Assembly (NCBI GenBank): GCA_030374735.1
Contig: JASCIV010000242.1
Span: 1-29,305 of the forward strand
DNA from: Gracilaria caudata
Lineage: Eukaryota > Rhodophyta > Florideophyceae > Gracilariales > Gracilariaceae
Reading direction: 5' to 3'
DNA length: 29,305 nucleotides
The stretch's first letter is position 1; the number at the start of each line of letters is the position of its first letter. This document shows, piece by piece, positions 11,216 to 21,400 of the stretch. Under the pieces are notes generated by a model, which saw only the letters and a program-made list of their open reading frames with translations, was not told where the DNA came from and did no database searches. Both the position numbers and the translations under genes were made by a program.

Positions 11216-11644
11216 TTAACGCCCTCCATCACCGCCGACACCAACACCAAGGGTGAGTCCAGTAAAGGCCGCTGTGGCGCCGTCTCCACCGAAAAAGATT
11301 CCAGATCCAGGCGCAGCGCCTCCGATGAGCGTGCTGCCGTCACCAATAGTCGTCAACGATCCAAGTCCGAACCCATCGCCACCGTCGCCCCCAGTAGGAG
11401 CGCCAGTCGGCGCTGCAGTCGGCGTTGTAACCACGGGCGTTGGTGTGGGCGCAACGGGCGTCGGCGTGGGTGCCACGGGCGTCGGCGTGGGCGCCACGGG
11501 CGTCGGAGTTGGCGCAGGGGTTGGTTTTCCGTACCAGCCGAAGGGACCGAAGAGTGCGGCCAGGAATCCACCATCCTGGTGCACAACTGGAGAGGCTGAC
11601 ACGCAAAGTACCATCACGGAGGCAATGAGAATGGAGAGCTTCAT
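11216..11644 (-). CDS. Secreted Gly-rich protein with PTPTPVA linker (member B)
   Basis: A 142-residue protein. Residues 1-18 form a signal peptide ending VSA. Residues 25-40 are aromatic and hydrophobic (FLAALFGPFGWYGK). Residues 41-84 form a Pro/Thr linker made of tandem PTPTPVA heptads, encoded by a 21-bp DNA repeat. Residues 85-142 are a glycine-rich domain with GGDGGDG at its start and GGDGGR at its end. The GSGIFFGGDG segment aligns with the corresponding block of members A and C. The linker resembles O-glycosylated linkers of secreted and wall proteins. The start is supported by the signal peptide and a TATA box 117 bp upstream. Function unknown; a structural or wall-associated role is inference. 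Confidence 0.77.
   Translation of the reverse strand: MKLSILIASVMVLCVSASPVVHQDGGFLAALFGPFGWYGKPTPAPTPTPVAPTPTPVAPTPTPVAPTPTPVVTTPTAAPTGAPTGGDGGDGFGLGSLTTIGDGSTLIGGAAPGSGIFFGGDGATAAFTGLTLGVGVGGDGGR
11436..11519 (-). repeat. 21-bp coding minisatellite (PTPTPVA)
   Basis: Tandem 21-bp units within gene B encode three PTPTPVA heptads and a fourth degenerate one. Third-position differences between copies show that the array is not brand new. Length variation between individuals would change linker length without breaking the frame. Confidence 0.75.
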
Positions 11645-11760
11645 GATTCGAGGATCAAGATTGTGGTCAACAATGTGATGAATGAGTTTTGGAAACGGGG
11701 TAGGGAATCTCTCTGTACACTGGGAGGTGTTCGAAGCTCACCGCGGTGGCGTGCGAGAGG

Positions 11761-11767
11761 TTTTATA
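11761..11767 (-). promoter_or_regulatory. TATA box of gene B
   Basis: TATAAAA followed by C on the minus strand, 117 bp upstream of the ATG at 11644. This is the same word and almost the same spacing as for gene A and the Cys/Tyr-rich gene. Confidence 0.7.
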
Positions 11768-13315
11768 GTGAGTTGAGGTAAGTGGGGCATCTCATTATCG
11801 GCTGAGGAGATAAACATGTGATTATGAAGCGTTCTCAGTCCACCGTGTTGCGGACCACACAAATTAAGCCAGTAAGCCCTGACGCCCTCTTGGTGAAAAG
11901 ACTTGCGCTCGTGGGCTTTCAGCAGAAACAGGCCCGAATTGATAGGGTGTGTTCTGTTCCTGTCTGGGACGCGGTCGAATGAACGCACTCAACTAGTTTC
12001 CGTAGTTGACGTTAAGCACGGTGACGAATGGAAGCAGTGTCAAGTACACGACACACTCCTTTTGTTGCGGAGAACTGTGCATCATTTCATAGATCTCTGC
12101 TGGTTATGAGGAAAACCGTCACACTCTAGTGGTCTGCTTCAAATTCCAGCATCTATATCAAGTTGATAGCAAGAACCTCTTTGACAATATACATTTGCGG
12201 GAGTTGTGCTTACAGAAGTCCCGCATCCTCAGCTGCTGAACCAGGCCCGCTATAACATCCGCCGCTGACATACTCTCCACATCAATCACCACTCCCTGCA
12301 TCGCTTTTCGCTGCGGTGCCTCGGCTGTGACTGCCGTTACCAGTGCAACAACCGCCATCCGCCTTTGCCTTTGCTTTCGCCGTTGCTTTCACTGGGCCTC
12401 CACTAACGACGGTGGCGGCACTGCCGCCGTTACTTTGCCGACACCAGCTGCATCGTCATGAACAAATTCATAATCCGCCTTTTGCAGTTCTTGCAAAGCT
12501 TGATCCACATACAGATAAAAGGGCCCACCGACTGCATTTGTTCTTTACGTGTAGCTTCCCGGATTAGCTTACAGCTAAACGTATTGACTATTCGGTAAGG
12601 TACAAATTCGTGGCAAACGCATGTGCGATCTAAGGAACCTTCCCGGAAGGAGTCACCTAAGAATACAGGCTCCAGCAGCAAACCGATCACGCGAGAAGCA
12701 AAAAATTGAAGACATCAGAGCCCAGCGATGGTGATAGCAGGTGTAACCTTGTTACCGGTTAACGACCACCTTCTAGACTTCAGGAAGTCAGCGACGGCAG
12801 CTTTGGCGCAAATACTTGAGTGGCTGAGGTTGTCGCGACGAAGTAGCAATGACCACAACGTCTTTGCCACGAGAGTAGCGACGGTAACTTTACAGCAGCG
12901 TAGCACTGAGCGCCTCCACAGCCATCACTACTGTAAACTTGTGAACTATAAGCGATGCTGTAAACGGTACAATACCAGTTGATTGTACACCACGACGGGG
13001 GTGAAAGACAAAACTGAATATGTTAAAATACTTTTGCTCCCTTTTTGAATTTCCCTAGAGCGCCAGGATCAGAGGGGCAAGAGACGATCTGGGAACAAGA
13101 AAACGATGAACAATTCGCTACACTTCCAAATACGAACTGCGTGTGGTTTACCAAGTGTACTGGTTCAGTTTGATGCATAATCAGAAGCATTAGCCCTTTA
13201 TCACAAAAATTGGATGCACTGTATAAAAGAGCGTACGTTGTCCTCAGCGACAGGGAACTTCACACTTTAATTTTCTTCTCAGGCCCATGATCGGAGAAAC
13301 GGGTAACAACGCGCT
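11768..13315. other. Intergenic region
   Basis: No recognisable gene. Open frames here are short (up to 86 codons) and lack domains. A GGCGGCA-C-TGCCGCC inverted repeat lies at 12414-12428. A good plus-strand TATA word near the right end is listed separately. Confidence 0.55.
13222..13228 (+). promoter_or_regulatory. Plus-strand TATA box facing the GH16 3' end
   Basis: TATAAAA followed by GAG. The first downstream ATG (13287) opens only 15 codons before TGA. A pyrimidine-rich tract ending in CAG (about 13268-13281) resembles a 3' splice site. Transcription from here would run antisense into the GH16 gene. No protein product is supported. Confidence 0.35.
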
Positions 13316-14185
13316 CTACTTGCTTTGCATTTGATAGCTGCGGACGTAGAACACTTGCCACGAATTCGGAAGTTTCTTCGGTCCGTATTCTCCAGGTAGC
13401 CCAAACCAGTTCGGAAATACCTCCGAATCAAGTTGCAAGTAAAGAGGGATATGAAAGTCGTGGTTTGGGAGGCGGCGAACTTCTCGATCGTTCAAATACC
13501 AAACCAGCACGTCTGGTTTCCACAAGAATCCAACCTTCACGATTTCCTTGGACAGATCTCGTCCCACGTCGATCTTCAAAGGGTTGGAAAGAATATTAAC
13601 TCCGTTTGGCCCAGAATATATCACGGTGTTCATGTTGAACTTCTGCTTGAACGGCACGCGTGATTGGTCGTAGATGTCATAGTTCTTTCCGGAGGTAGAG
13701 TATTCGAATACATCAATCTCTCTGTCACGATTGTTGATGAACCAGAAAGCGCAGCTCACATTGCTGTCCATCAGCTTGCACGCGATTTCGAAATACCCGT
13801 ACCGGCGTTGCTCTGCAGTACGGATGAAACTGGTGGAGTACTTCCAGCTGTTGCCTTCTAGACGACCATTCATCCTCTGACGATCCATGTTGGACGGCGG
13901 TCTTTCCGTTGACTGGAGCCAGAGACGGTTGTCGCGCACATACACGTTTTCATGAGAGAAGAAGCTTGGGTGTCTTCCAACCCAGCGCGGATTGTATCGA
14001 ACCCACTTGTTATCGTAGTACCAGTGTTCGACGGGATAGGAATCGAACTCATCAGACATTCCCCAATCCTTGACCCATTTCATGTTGTGGGGGAGCTCTC
14101 GCTGGAGATAATAGGGGAGTGGCGTGTTGGTGTCTGTTTTGGAGGGGTCATATATGAGGGGGGGAACATCCCTGAAGACAGTCAT
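13316..14185 (-). CDS. Glycoside hydrolase family 16, agarase/carrageenase-like
   Basis: A 289-residue protein with GH16 hallmarks. The active-site strand E156-I-D158-V-F-E161 fits the ExDxxE (beta-bulge) form, giving nucleophile E156 and acid/base E161. It is preceded by RYGYFEIACKL (129-138) and AFWFI (146-150), which match the conserved strand and tryptophan before the catalytic motif. VGFLWKPDVLVWYLND (218-233) matches a later conserved strand. Family members cleave beta-1,4 or beta-1,3 glycosidic bonds with retention, including agars and carrageenans; in a red alga this would suit cell-wall galactan turnover. The size fits a catalytic domain with no added binding module. Unexpectedly no signal peptide is visible at the chosen ATG, although a TATA box lies 56 bp upstream. 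A pyrimidine-rich CAG just before the ATG could be a splice acceptor for an upstream exon. Exact substrate cannot be read from the sequence. Confidence 0.87.
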   Translation of the reverse strand: MTVFRDVPPLIYDPSKTDTNTPLPYYLQRELPHNMKWVKDWGMSDEFDSYPVEHWYYDNKWVRYNPRWVGRHPSFFSHENVYVRDNRLWLQSTERPPSNMDRQRMNGRLEGNSWKYSTSFIRTAEQRRYGYFEIACKLMDSNVSCAFWFINNRDREIDVFEYSTSGKNYDIYDQSRVPFKQKFNMNTVIYSGPNGVNILSNPLKIDVGRDLSKEIVKVGFLWKPDVLVWYLNDREVRRLPNHDFHIPLYLQLDSEVFPNWFGLPGEYGPKKLPNSWQVFYVRSYQMQSK

Positions 14186-14240
14186 TTTGCTGGAGAAGAG
14201 GAAAAGTGAGGGAGAACGGGGTTTTTTGAAGCGAGGATCT

Positions 14241-14247
14241 CTTTATA
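14241..14247 (-). promoter_or_regulatory. TATA box of the GH16 gene
   Basis: TATAAAG on the minus strand, 56 bp before the ATG at 14185. This predicts a leader of about 25-30 nt, shorter than for the small secreted genes. No ATG lies between the TATA box and the chosen start. Confidence 0.55.
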
Positions 14248-16135
14248 CAAAAGGCAAGGGACTGGAGCTACAGTGGGAAGCACTGGTCCTCGATCCAAGC
14301 AAAGGTTGCGAGAAACGAGGTACGAATTGATAGCAATGAGAGTTATGGAAATGAAAGAGACAATGATGATCTATTGGCAGCATGAGAATTGATAGTTATC
14401 TGCTACTTTCACGCTCCTTTTTCACAAGTAGCAAAGAAAGGAGTGCCATAACGTTAGCGAGAGCAATCAAAGCCGCATGCTCTCACGGATTTGCAGAGGA
14501 GAACCATGTGGTTCTAAGTCTTGGAAACGTTTCTGCAACCATGTTCCTGAATAAAAGACCTTGTTGGAAATGATAGGGTTGGTAACAAAACTGTCGTGGA
14601 CTAGAATAACAAGGATCATCCGAAACACAGACCAGTTTTGGCATCCGAATTTACTACTCACAGAGTTAAGGCAGGAGCGACAAATGTACCACACGAAACG
14701 GAAACTGAACTTGTTGCAAAAGAAGGGGTAAATAGAGAATAGGCCAGAAAATCCACGAAGATAGCTGGCAACGGGTTATGGTGGCGAAAAGCGGAACGAA
14801 TGCGGTTGCTAGCTCGAACACGTTAGCGTTATGGAAGCTACACGAATGCTGAAGATACGAAGGTAGGTGTCGAAGGGTGCACAAGTTGTTAGCAAGAGCT
14901 ATCGCGACAGGAATGCGCCAGATTCTTGCATGAACATGACGTGGCGCAGTCATCGACCAATCAGAGCCACTCATTGTCACCAAATCAGATTTTCTTAGAT
15001 GACATCTTGTGGTTCTGGATGGTCCTCTACTAGTCCTCTGGGAGGACAAACGGACAAACAACGCCGCAAAGAAAAAATTGCACAGAAAACGACTCGTTGA
15101 TCAGTCAACGACCGGTCACCTACAGCGAGGCCACACGTATATCAAGAGCTTTGAGAAGATATCCTCTCAAAGAAGAAGTCGCAAAGCTTCTTTGAAAGCA
15201 ATTCTTTAGAAGATTTGCGATTTGCGATGACTTGTACACGTTACGTCTCAAAATAATTACGAATTTCTTTCCCGCCAAGTGTTTTAGAGAGCAACAAAAT
15301 TTATTTAACATTTAATGTCGTTGGCGCCACTCTCACTCCTGAAGGTGGACTCCTACCTTCGGTAAAAAATAAAATTCCCCTCGGCATGAAGGGCGGTGCT
15401 GAAGTGTACACTTTGGCTGTTTTCGTCAGGTTGTCGTAACGAAGGGTTACTGAAATGAAGCAAAACAATTAACGACAACGGCTACTCATGAAAGCTTTCA
15501 GAGATGTTTACCCCACAACTTCGAAAACAGAAAAGTTTTCTAGCTTGCAAGAACGCGCTTTGCAGTTCATCTCTGTTTCAGTTTTGTGCTTGTCAAGTCC
15601 CACACTAAACTGCACAAGAGAGGAACGCAGTGGGTCGACAAAACATGCTGCATCGAGGCGATCACAAACGGAATGACGTCACTTGCGATCGGCCAACAAA
15701 CAGAGCCGCTGGGATATTGAGGACAGCGATCAAACGCAATGGTCGTCCACAACCAAAACAGGTAAAGAACTTATCTTCCACAGTACCAATGGAGTACCAA
15801 TGCTCATCAACTGAGCTGATGCGATCGAACTAAATATCATTACCTCATCTGAGCCACTAACATTTTTGCTGGTTTATGAAATTGTCAGGCAAAGGAGAAA
15901 TTCTAAGGTTTTAACTTTGTTCCGGAGAACAGGTCGATCCATTCACTTTGGCACCCTATTCTACGAAAGATGTTGATACGCCACTTGAGAATACAGTAAA
16001 AGACACTTTACTTTTTCTGATAACCAGGTATAACAAGCATTGTAGCGGTACACGATCAAGATGAGCAACATCCAATCATTCAAATACTATTAAACCCACA
16101 AATCTCTCAAGCCACGAGCGCGAATCAAACGGTGC
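14248..16135. other. Intergenic region
   Basis: No recognisable gene. The longest frame (14666-15061, minus, 131 codons) has no domain or signal peptide that I recognise. Overlapping alternative hairpins lie at 15149-15195, and two copies of AGTACCAATG[GC] lie in tandem at 15782-15803. Confidence 0.55.
15149..15195 (+). repeat. Two overlapping, mutually exclusive hairpins
   Basis: CTTTGAGA (15149-15156) pairs with TCTCAAAG (15165-15172). The overlapping segment TCAAAGAAG (15167-15175) instead pairs with CTTCTTTGA (15187-15195). The shared middle arm means only one stem can form at a time. It is not attached to any identified gene and may be fortuitous. Confidence 0.4.
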
Positions 16136-16513
16136 TCAGTGCTTGAAGAACTTCTTCTTCCTCGGGAATTTGGGGAACTTGGGGATCTTGAACTTCGGCG
16201 GTCCCCTGTAGAACGGAATGTACTTGTCATACTTGAAACATTTCTGGCAAATACAATAATCCTTTCCATAGCACCAGTCATAACCATACCAAGCGTACTC
16301 ATAGTAGTGGCACGTGTAGTCGTAAAAGTACTTGGGTTGACAATAAGAACAGTAGTAGCTCTTCACGCAAAGACTGCGATCAACTGCATTAATGTTAAGA
16401 TCATCCGTGGGCTTGGCTACCGCCGCTTCCACAGCGCTCACAGGCGGGGCGAGGGAGGAGGAGAACGCAACAGAGGCAAGGGAAAACAGCAGAATGAGAT
16501 TGACGAAGTTCAT
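16136..16513 (-). CDS. Small secreted Cys/Tyr-rich basic protein
   Basis: A 125-residue protein. Residues 1-20 form a signal peptide. Residues 21-48 are a small-residue and acidic spacer. Residues 49-95 hold all eight cysteines (49, 55, 58, 68, 81, 87, 89, 92) among about a dozen tyrosines, with patterns YYCSYC and DYCICQKC. The tail from 104 is Lys/Pro/Phe-rich and strongly basic (repeated KFP, then RKKKFFKH). Eight cysteines in a secreted protein suggest disulfides. The mix of tyrosine, cysteine and lysine recalls adhesive, cross-linked or matrix proteins, but I recognise no family. The start is supported by the signal peptide and a TATA box 111 bp upstream. An antimicrobial-type role is another possibility given the basic tail. 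Confidence 0.75.
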   Translation of the reverse strand: MNFVNLILLFSLASVAFSSSLAPPVSAVEAAVAKPTDDLNINAVDRSLCVKSYYCSYCQPKYFYDYTCHYYEYAWYGYDWCYGKDYCICQKCFKYDKYIPFYRGPPKFKIPKFPKFPRKKKFFKH

Positions 16514-16617
16514 GATGAAGAAAGGATTTCCTGCCCAGTGCAGAGAGCGACTGAGGTGTGCAATGTCCGGCGATGGGTTGCACTGAGAATCCCAGCCGAA
16601 GCGGGACCGTGCTCACG

Positions 16618-16624
16618 TTTTATA
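16618..16624 (-). promoter_or_regulatory. TATA box of the Cys/Tyr-rich gene
   Basis: TATAAAA followed by CG on the minus strand, about 105-111 bp upstream of the ATG at 16513, matching the arrangement at genes A and B. Confidence 0.68.
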
Positions 16625-18478
16625 CTGGATTGGGATGTGGAAAAGTCGGATCCAGATTTGAGAACTGTATCTTCTACAAGTACAAATCTGTAACGAAGGA
16701 AATTCGGAAAGGACCTCGTACTGAAGTCAAGGAAGTCTTCTGAGATGAATTTGCAAAAAGATGTCGAAGTTGAAGGGGATTTGTCTGGGAGGCTTTATGT
16801 GTAAAGACCCGAAAAGCTCGCACTTTGAGCCACGTTCGGGTAATGACGGAGGCAGTATATGGGTGCCTTTGCAATTGGGCTTGTATGGGATGCCACGTTC
16901 GACTTGATACAAACGTAGATCCCGGGGGTGGACGGAATACAGGTATGGCAAGCAGAATTGTTTGTCTGCATCGAGTACGCATGATGTGAAGGTTGTCACT
17001 ACACTATAGGCATGTGAGGTGTACTCTCTTTCATCAAAGAATACACCTATTTCCCCTCATTCAGCACAGTCATTGTTACTGAAGGGAGTGTGAGCGTTGT
17101 GGAAACATGAAGATGAGCTCATGATTGGTTGGGTGTGAAAAGCTCTTTGATTGTAACTGAAGCCGTTGAACTAGCTGAGCTACTTTTGTAGGAGTGGAAG
17201 CATAAGGGCGATTAAAACGCATTCAGTTTTGGGTACAGTTTTTTTGGAAATGGATTTGTGAGACAAGGCAACATATCGATAATCAAAAAACGTAGGCACG
17301 AGATCAGAGGGAGATGAGGGCAAAACGATGCATCACTCGCCAAAGACAACGCAGGAGAGCATATTGTCGCTAGGGCAGTTTGGCCAAGTCTAGACGATAT
17401 AGTAGGTAATGGAATTTGGATGTACGCAACTACCAGGAGTAGATGTCCAATCCTTCCCCACGACACAAGCTCGTATCCATCTGGAAGACTTGCGTTGATG
17501 ATTGCATTGCGTGTAACCATAATGAACGGTGCGTCAAGATTTGTTCGTTGACGGCCGGCGAATTTGGAGGCGTCATTTGTATTATTCATTTGCGGAGTGC
17601 GGACTCTGGGCAGATAATCTGCCTCTCGGCTGCGATAAGCAAGTTTTTGGTTTGCTGGCTTTAGTTTTCCAGCACCTGCATTTGTGAGAACTGTTTCAGA
17701 CAGCGATGCATTTGACCTTCTTGCTGTTTTAACTGATTTGACTGAGGACCATGCCCAGGTTTTGACAAGGGATAAGTGTACGCGTGTATGTATTTTCCGC
17801 TGCTTCTGCGGAGAGAAGGCGCGCCACACAATAGTACGGCCTCAGTTGTGGAAAAAGGTGCCTTCGAGCTTGGAAGTAGAGCATACCCTAGTACGATTAC
17901 AGTTGAACCTTCAAAGAGTTGGCGCTACGGACATTCGGATGGGCGGATTTCGCGCTGCTTATTTTCAAGTCTGTTGAAGGCATTAAAATTTTCACAAAGG
18001 GCTGAATTCAAGTGACATGTACTGTATGAGAGATGGAATAGGTGTCTTCGTCGCTGTGTGTTTCATTTCCATTTGGAAATGGCGACGCGTGGTTTTTTCG
18101 CACCTCGAATTCAGCCCGGCTCAGTTCTTGATAAGCGTGAATTTGTTCGTTTACGAGCGCTATACTTGTAGATAAGTGAACCTGTCGACGGCAAACTTGC
18201 TTTCTCTTTCAGAACCGAAGTTTTAAATCTCACGGTCAGCCAGATCGAACCATTGGATGGAGACAAAGCACCTTATGTTCAAACGGTAAGAGGGTAAACC
18301 CCCTCCGCCTCTGTTGGAGATTATACATAGCCACACCCTGTGAGAAGGTTCCATACTTTCAAGGGCAGGGTGGCCTAGACAACGACAATTCGTCATTGAC
18401 AAAGCATGACTTACAGAGCTGCAACTTGGCACATGAAAACCAACCACTTAGCTGTATTTGAAGTTTTAAAATTCGAAT
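16625..18478. other. Intergenic region with one orphan frame
   Basis: The only long frame is minus 17212-17829 (205 codons). It begins with GTG; its first internal ATG lies about halfway along. It lacks a TATA box and shows no known domain, though its C-terminal half is hydrophobic. I treat it as doubtful. The remainder, including the 3' flank of the large RNA-processing gene, shows nothing else. Confidence 0.45.
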
Positions 18479-21400
18479 TCAAGTCGGTGGTCTGTCTTCG
18501 ACGCCTCCGCCATACACGATCAAACGTTTGCTCAGTGCCACTGTTATTGACGAGTGCTCGGGTCGCTCACCCCACCTCAAGAACTTGTCTCTCACATCCA
18601 CCTCAGCCGCGGAGATGCATGTTTGCCAACACGACAACTCAACCTCCGTCAGCTCCGCATCGATTCCACAATGTAGAACCCCTTGATTGACTGCTACACC
18701 ATCCAAGGTAGTTGTGCTCCATTGTAATGTCGTTGATGGACGTATCGCAATTCCCTTGCACTCGAAATTCTTTTCAACAATGCTTGCGAACTTGCCTTTG
18801 AGCCAGCCAGAAAGTTCCTCCTCGTCAAAACCATTCGGTGTTCTTACTATGATGTCGATGCCAAATTCGTGCAAGCTTTCAATCTGTACCGTTTCGTCCC
18901 TGTATTCAGTCCAAGCTTCTTCCCACGATTCTGAACGCAAGCTCGCCAATGCAAGTTTGCTCTCTTCATTGAACGACTTCAGCACAGACGAAACTACGAA
19001 CTGTGCAACGTTACATGCTGATACTGGAGCAACGATAATGCATCTATCATCGCGGCAATCTCTTCCGTTCAAAAATCGTATTGTGTCTCGACGGGCCTTA
19101 CCACCCATCTTTATAGCGCAAGTTTTCCAGTCCACTTCTTGGAATGCCTCAAAAAACAGAATGAGAAGATCTTTCCAACCTTCCCATTTCATTTCCTTGT
19201 TCTCTGCCATCACACAGAATAATGCAATGGGCCACGTGATACCAGGAAACAAATTGAATGCTCTTCCAGTAAATTGCTTGGCTTTCGCCCACAGTTTCAA
19301 CTGAATCAAGGCTTCTTTTGCCGTATTTTGTCTTGCAACATCATATGATTTCATCCTTTCTTGAAGAGCACAAGAGTCATTGATAATCTCATCGGTATAC
19401 TTCCCATCACCAATGATGATATCAATTGGCAAATAATCTGCGCGTCCCACAGAGAGAGAAATAATAGGACATCGAGCATCAGATACCAGTCGCATGCGTA
19501 CGCTCTCGGGGAGTATCGTCCGTATTTTATGGAAGAAACCCGAAGCTTCGATATCCTTGCTTTCATTAGGAGGCAACACGACCACATCAAGATCAGAGAA
19601 TAAGCTCTTACCCAAAAGCACAGACGACCCAACTGGAATCACTTGCGGATTTGAAACCTCGCTGAACACTTGCCTTGTTAGAGATCTCACTAGTTCCAAT
19701 GATCGCTGAGCAGGGTGGTGTGCTTCGAAATTCGGAAGTTCAATTTTGTCCACCACAATCATTTTTCCGTTGACTCTCCGCAGAACAGAGAGTGAATTCA
19801 CTGTGCAACGATGAAGCTGATCTGCTATCGTTGACAGCTTGGTTTCTGCCCTTGCCACGAATTCATGAACTTGCTCCTCGGTATAGCCCTTCAACTTTGC
19901 AATGGTCAGGTGTGGCGTATAATCCGATCTACCTCGTCTCGAAGGATATTCGGTTTTCATGTCGCAAGATTGAACCATACATTGCCGGATGATTTCATGC
20001 AGCTTCCTCATTCCTCCGTTGGCAGGTGCGAGATAAACCGTTTGGCTTGACTTGTGTCGGAATGACTGAATGCCCAACATCTCCATCCGCAGTGACGCCG
20101 GAACATTAAATGCTTGAATGGTCAGATGATTCCGAATTGAAGAACAAACTTGTGGAATGGCCTCGACGTTCACAAATGGGTATATGAGATTTATATGCGG
20201 AGGCCATTTTTGATGAGATGGGTCATACTCAGCTCGCCAAAGAGTGTCAATACATTCCTGTACATCTTGGTCAGGGATGATAGCTAATGCTGATGCTGTT
20301 GACCAAGACGCTTTCTGTTCCTCCCTGTGTTCCCCACCTTCGACTGTAAAGGTGGAAATCACTCCGTAGTGATCAGACGGGTGCAAGCCGTTTGGGAGGA
20401 CTTCAGAAATATCTTCGATACCAAGCGGGACAGAAATAGGATCTTGCCCTAAAATTTGATGCTTCTGAAAGTGTATCGTGCGATCCTTCAACAAATGACG
20501 GATATAAATACGATCCAGTCTCATCGGTGTTGTTTGGTTCGAGTTGAGCGCCGCCAGATTGTTTCGCATCGGGTCGAACGTAGGTACGACGAGGTTATCA
20601 TCTGCTTCTACGAAACGTTCCAGTATCCTGCCACCCATGTTTTCATCCAATTCGCCCTTGAAATTAAAGTCTCCCGCAATGATATGCAGATCACATTCGT
20701 TTTGAAGCTGATCCATTTTGGAAAGAATGTACTGAAGTTGCTGTCTCCTTTTATCAACCGCAGCCGGTGAGCGTGATTGATGAAGCTGACCAGAAGTAAG
20801 ATGAATTGCAGACAGCGCAATTCTTATCCCTGAAGAAAAGCGAGCCAGAACAAATACGAGTCTCTTTCCGGGAGCAAGATGAGTTTTTGTGAAGAATATG
20901 GACTGCACAGCAATATCTCGACGAATTAGAACAAGCTGACTTGTACTGCCAGCCTCTCCAGAAAGCGTGTGCGATGCCTCAGCATCGGAGTCCGAACTCG
21001 AGTAAGTGTTTTTTATGAACTCGTCTTCAAGTAAAGCAGAGGCAAACCGGGGTGTGGCTTCCGAGAATATCCAAAAGTGAGCCGGATTTTGTTTGACTTG
21101 TTGAATAATGCTGTTCCATCGCAACGATGTCAAATTCTTCAAGGTGTATGGCAAGTAGTGATCATCCAACACATTGTATGTAGCAACCTGAATGGAATTC
21201 ATCGGGTCTGGCGGAATGTTTGCAAGTGTTTTGTGACTGCTTGAATCACTGGAAATCCACTGCGTTGACAACACACTGCAATAATGCACAGTGACGCGCA
21301 ACAAATCCGAAAATGTGGCAGCAACACTCCGGCGCGCTCGTCCCTTTGAGACCAAGTTCGCCTTCAATTTCTCTTCCATCTCTAATCGATTGATTCTGGC

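Noticed and set aside
11253..11678. 141-codon plus-strand frame opposite gene B
   Set aside because: It mirrors the Pro/Gly repeats of gene B, and only the minus strand has a signal peptide and TATA box.
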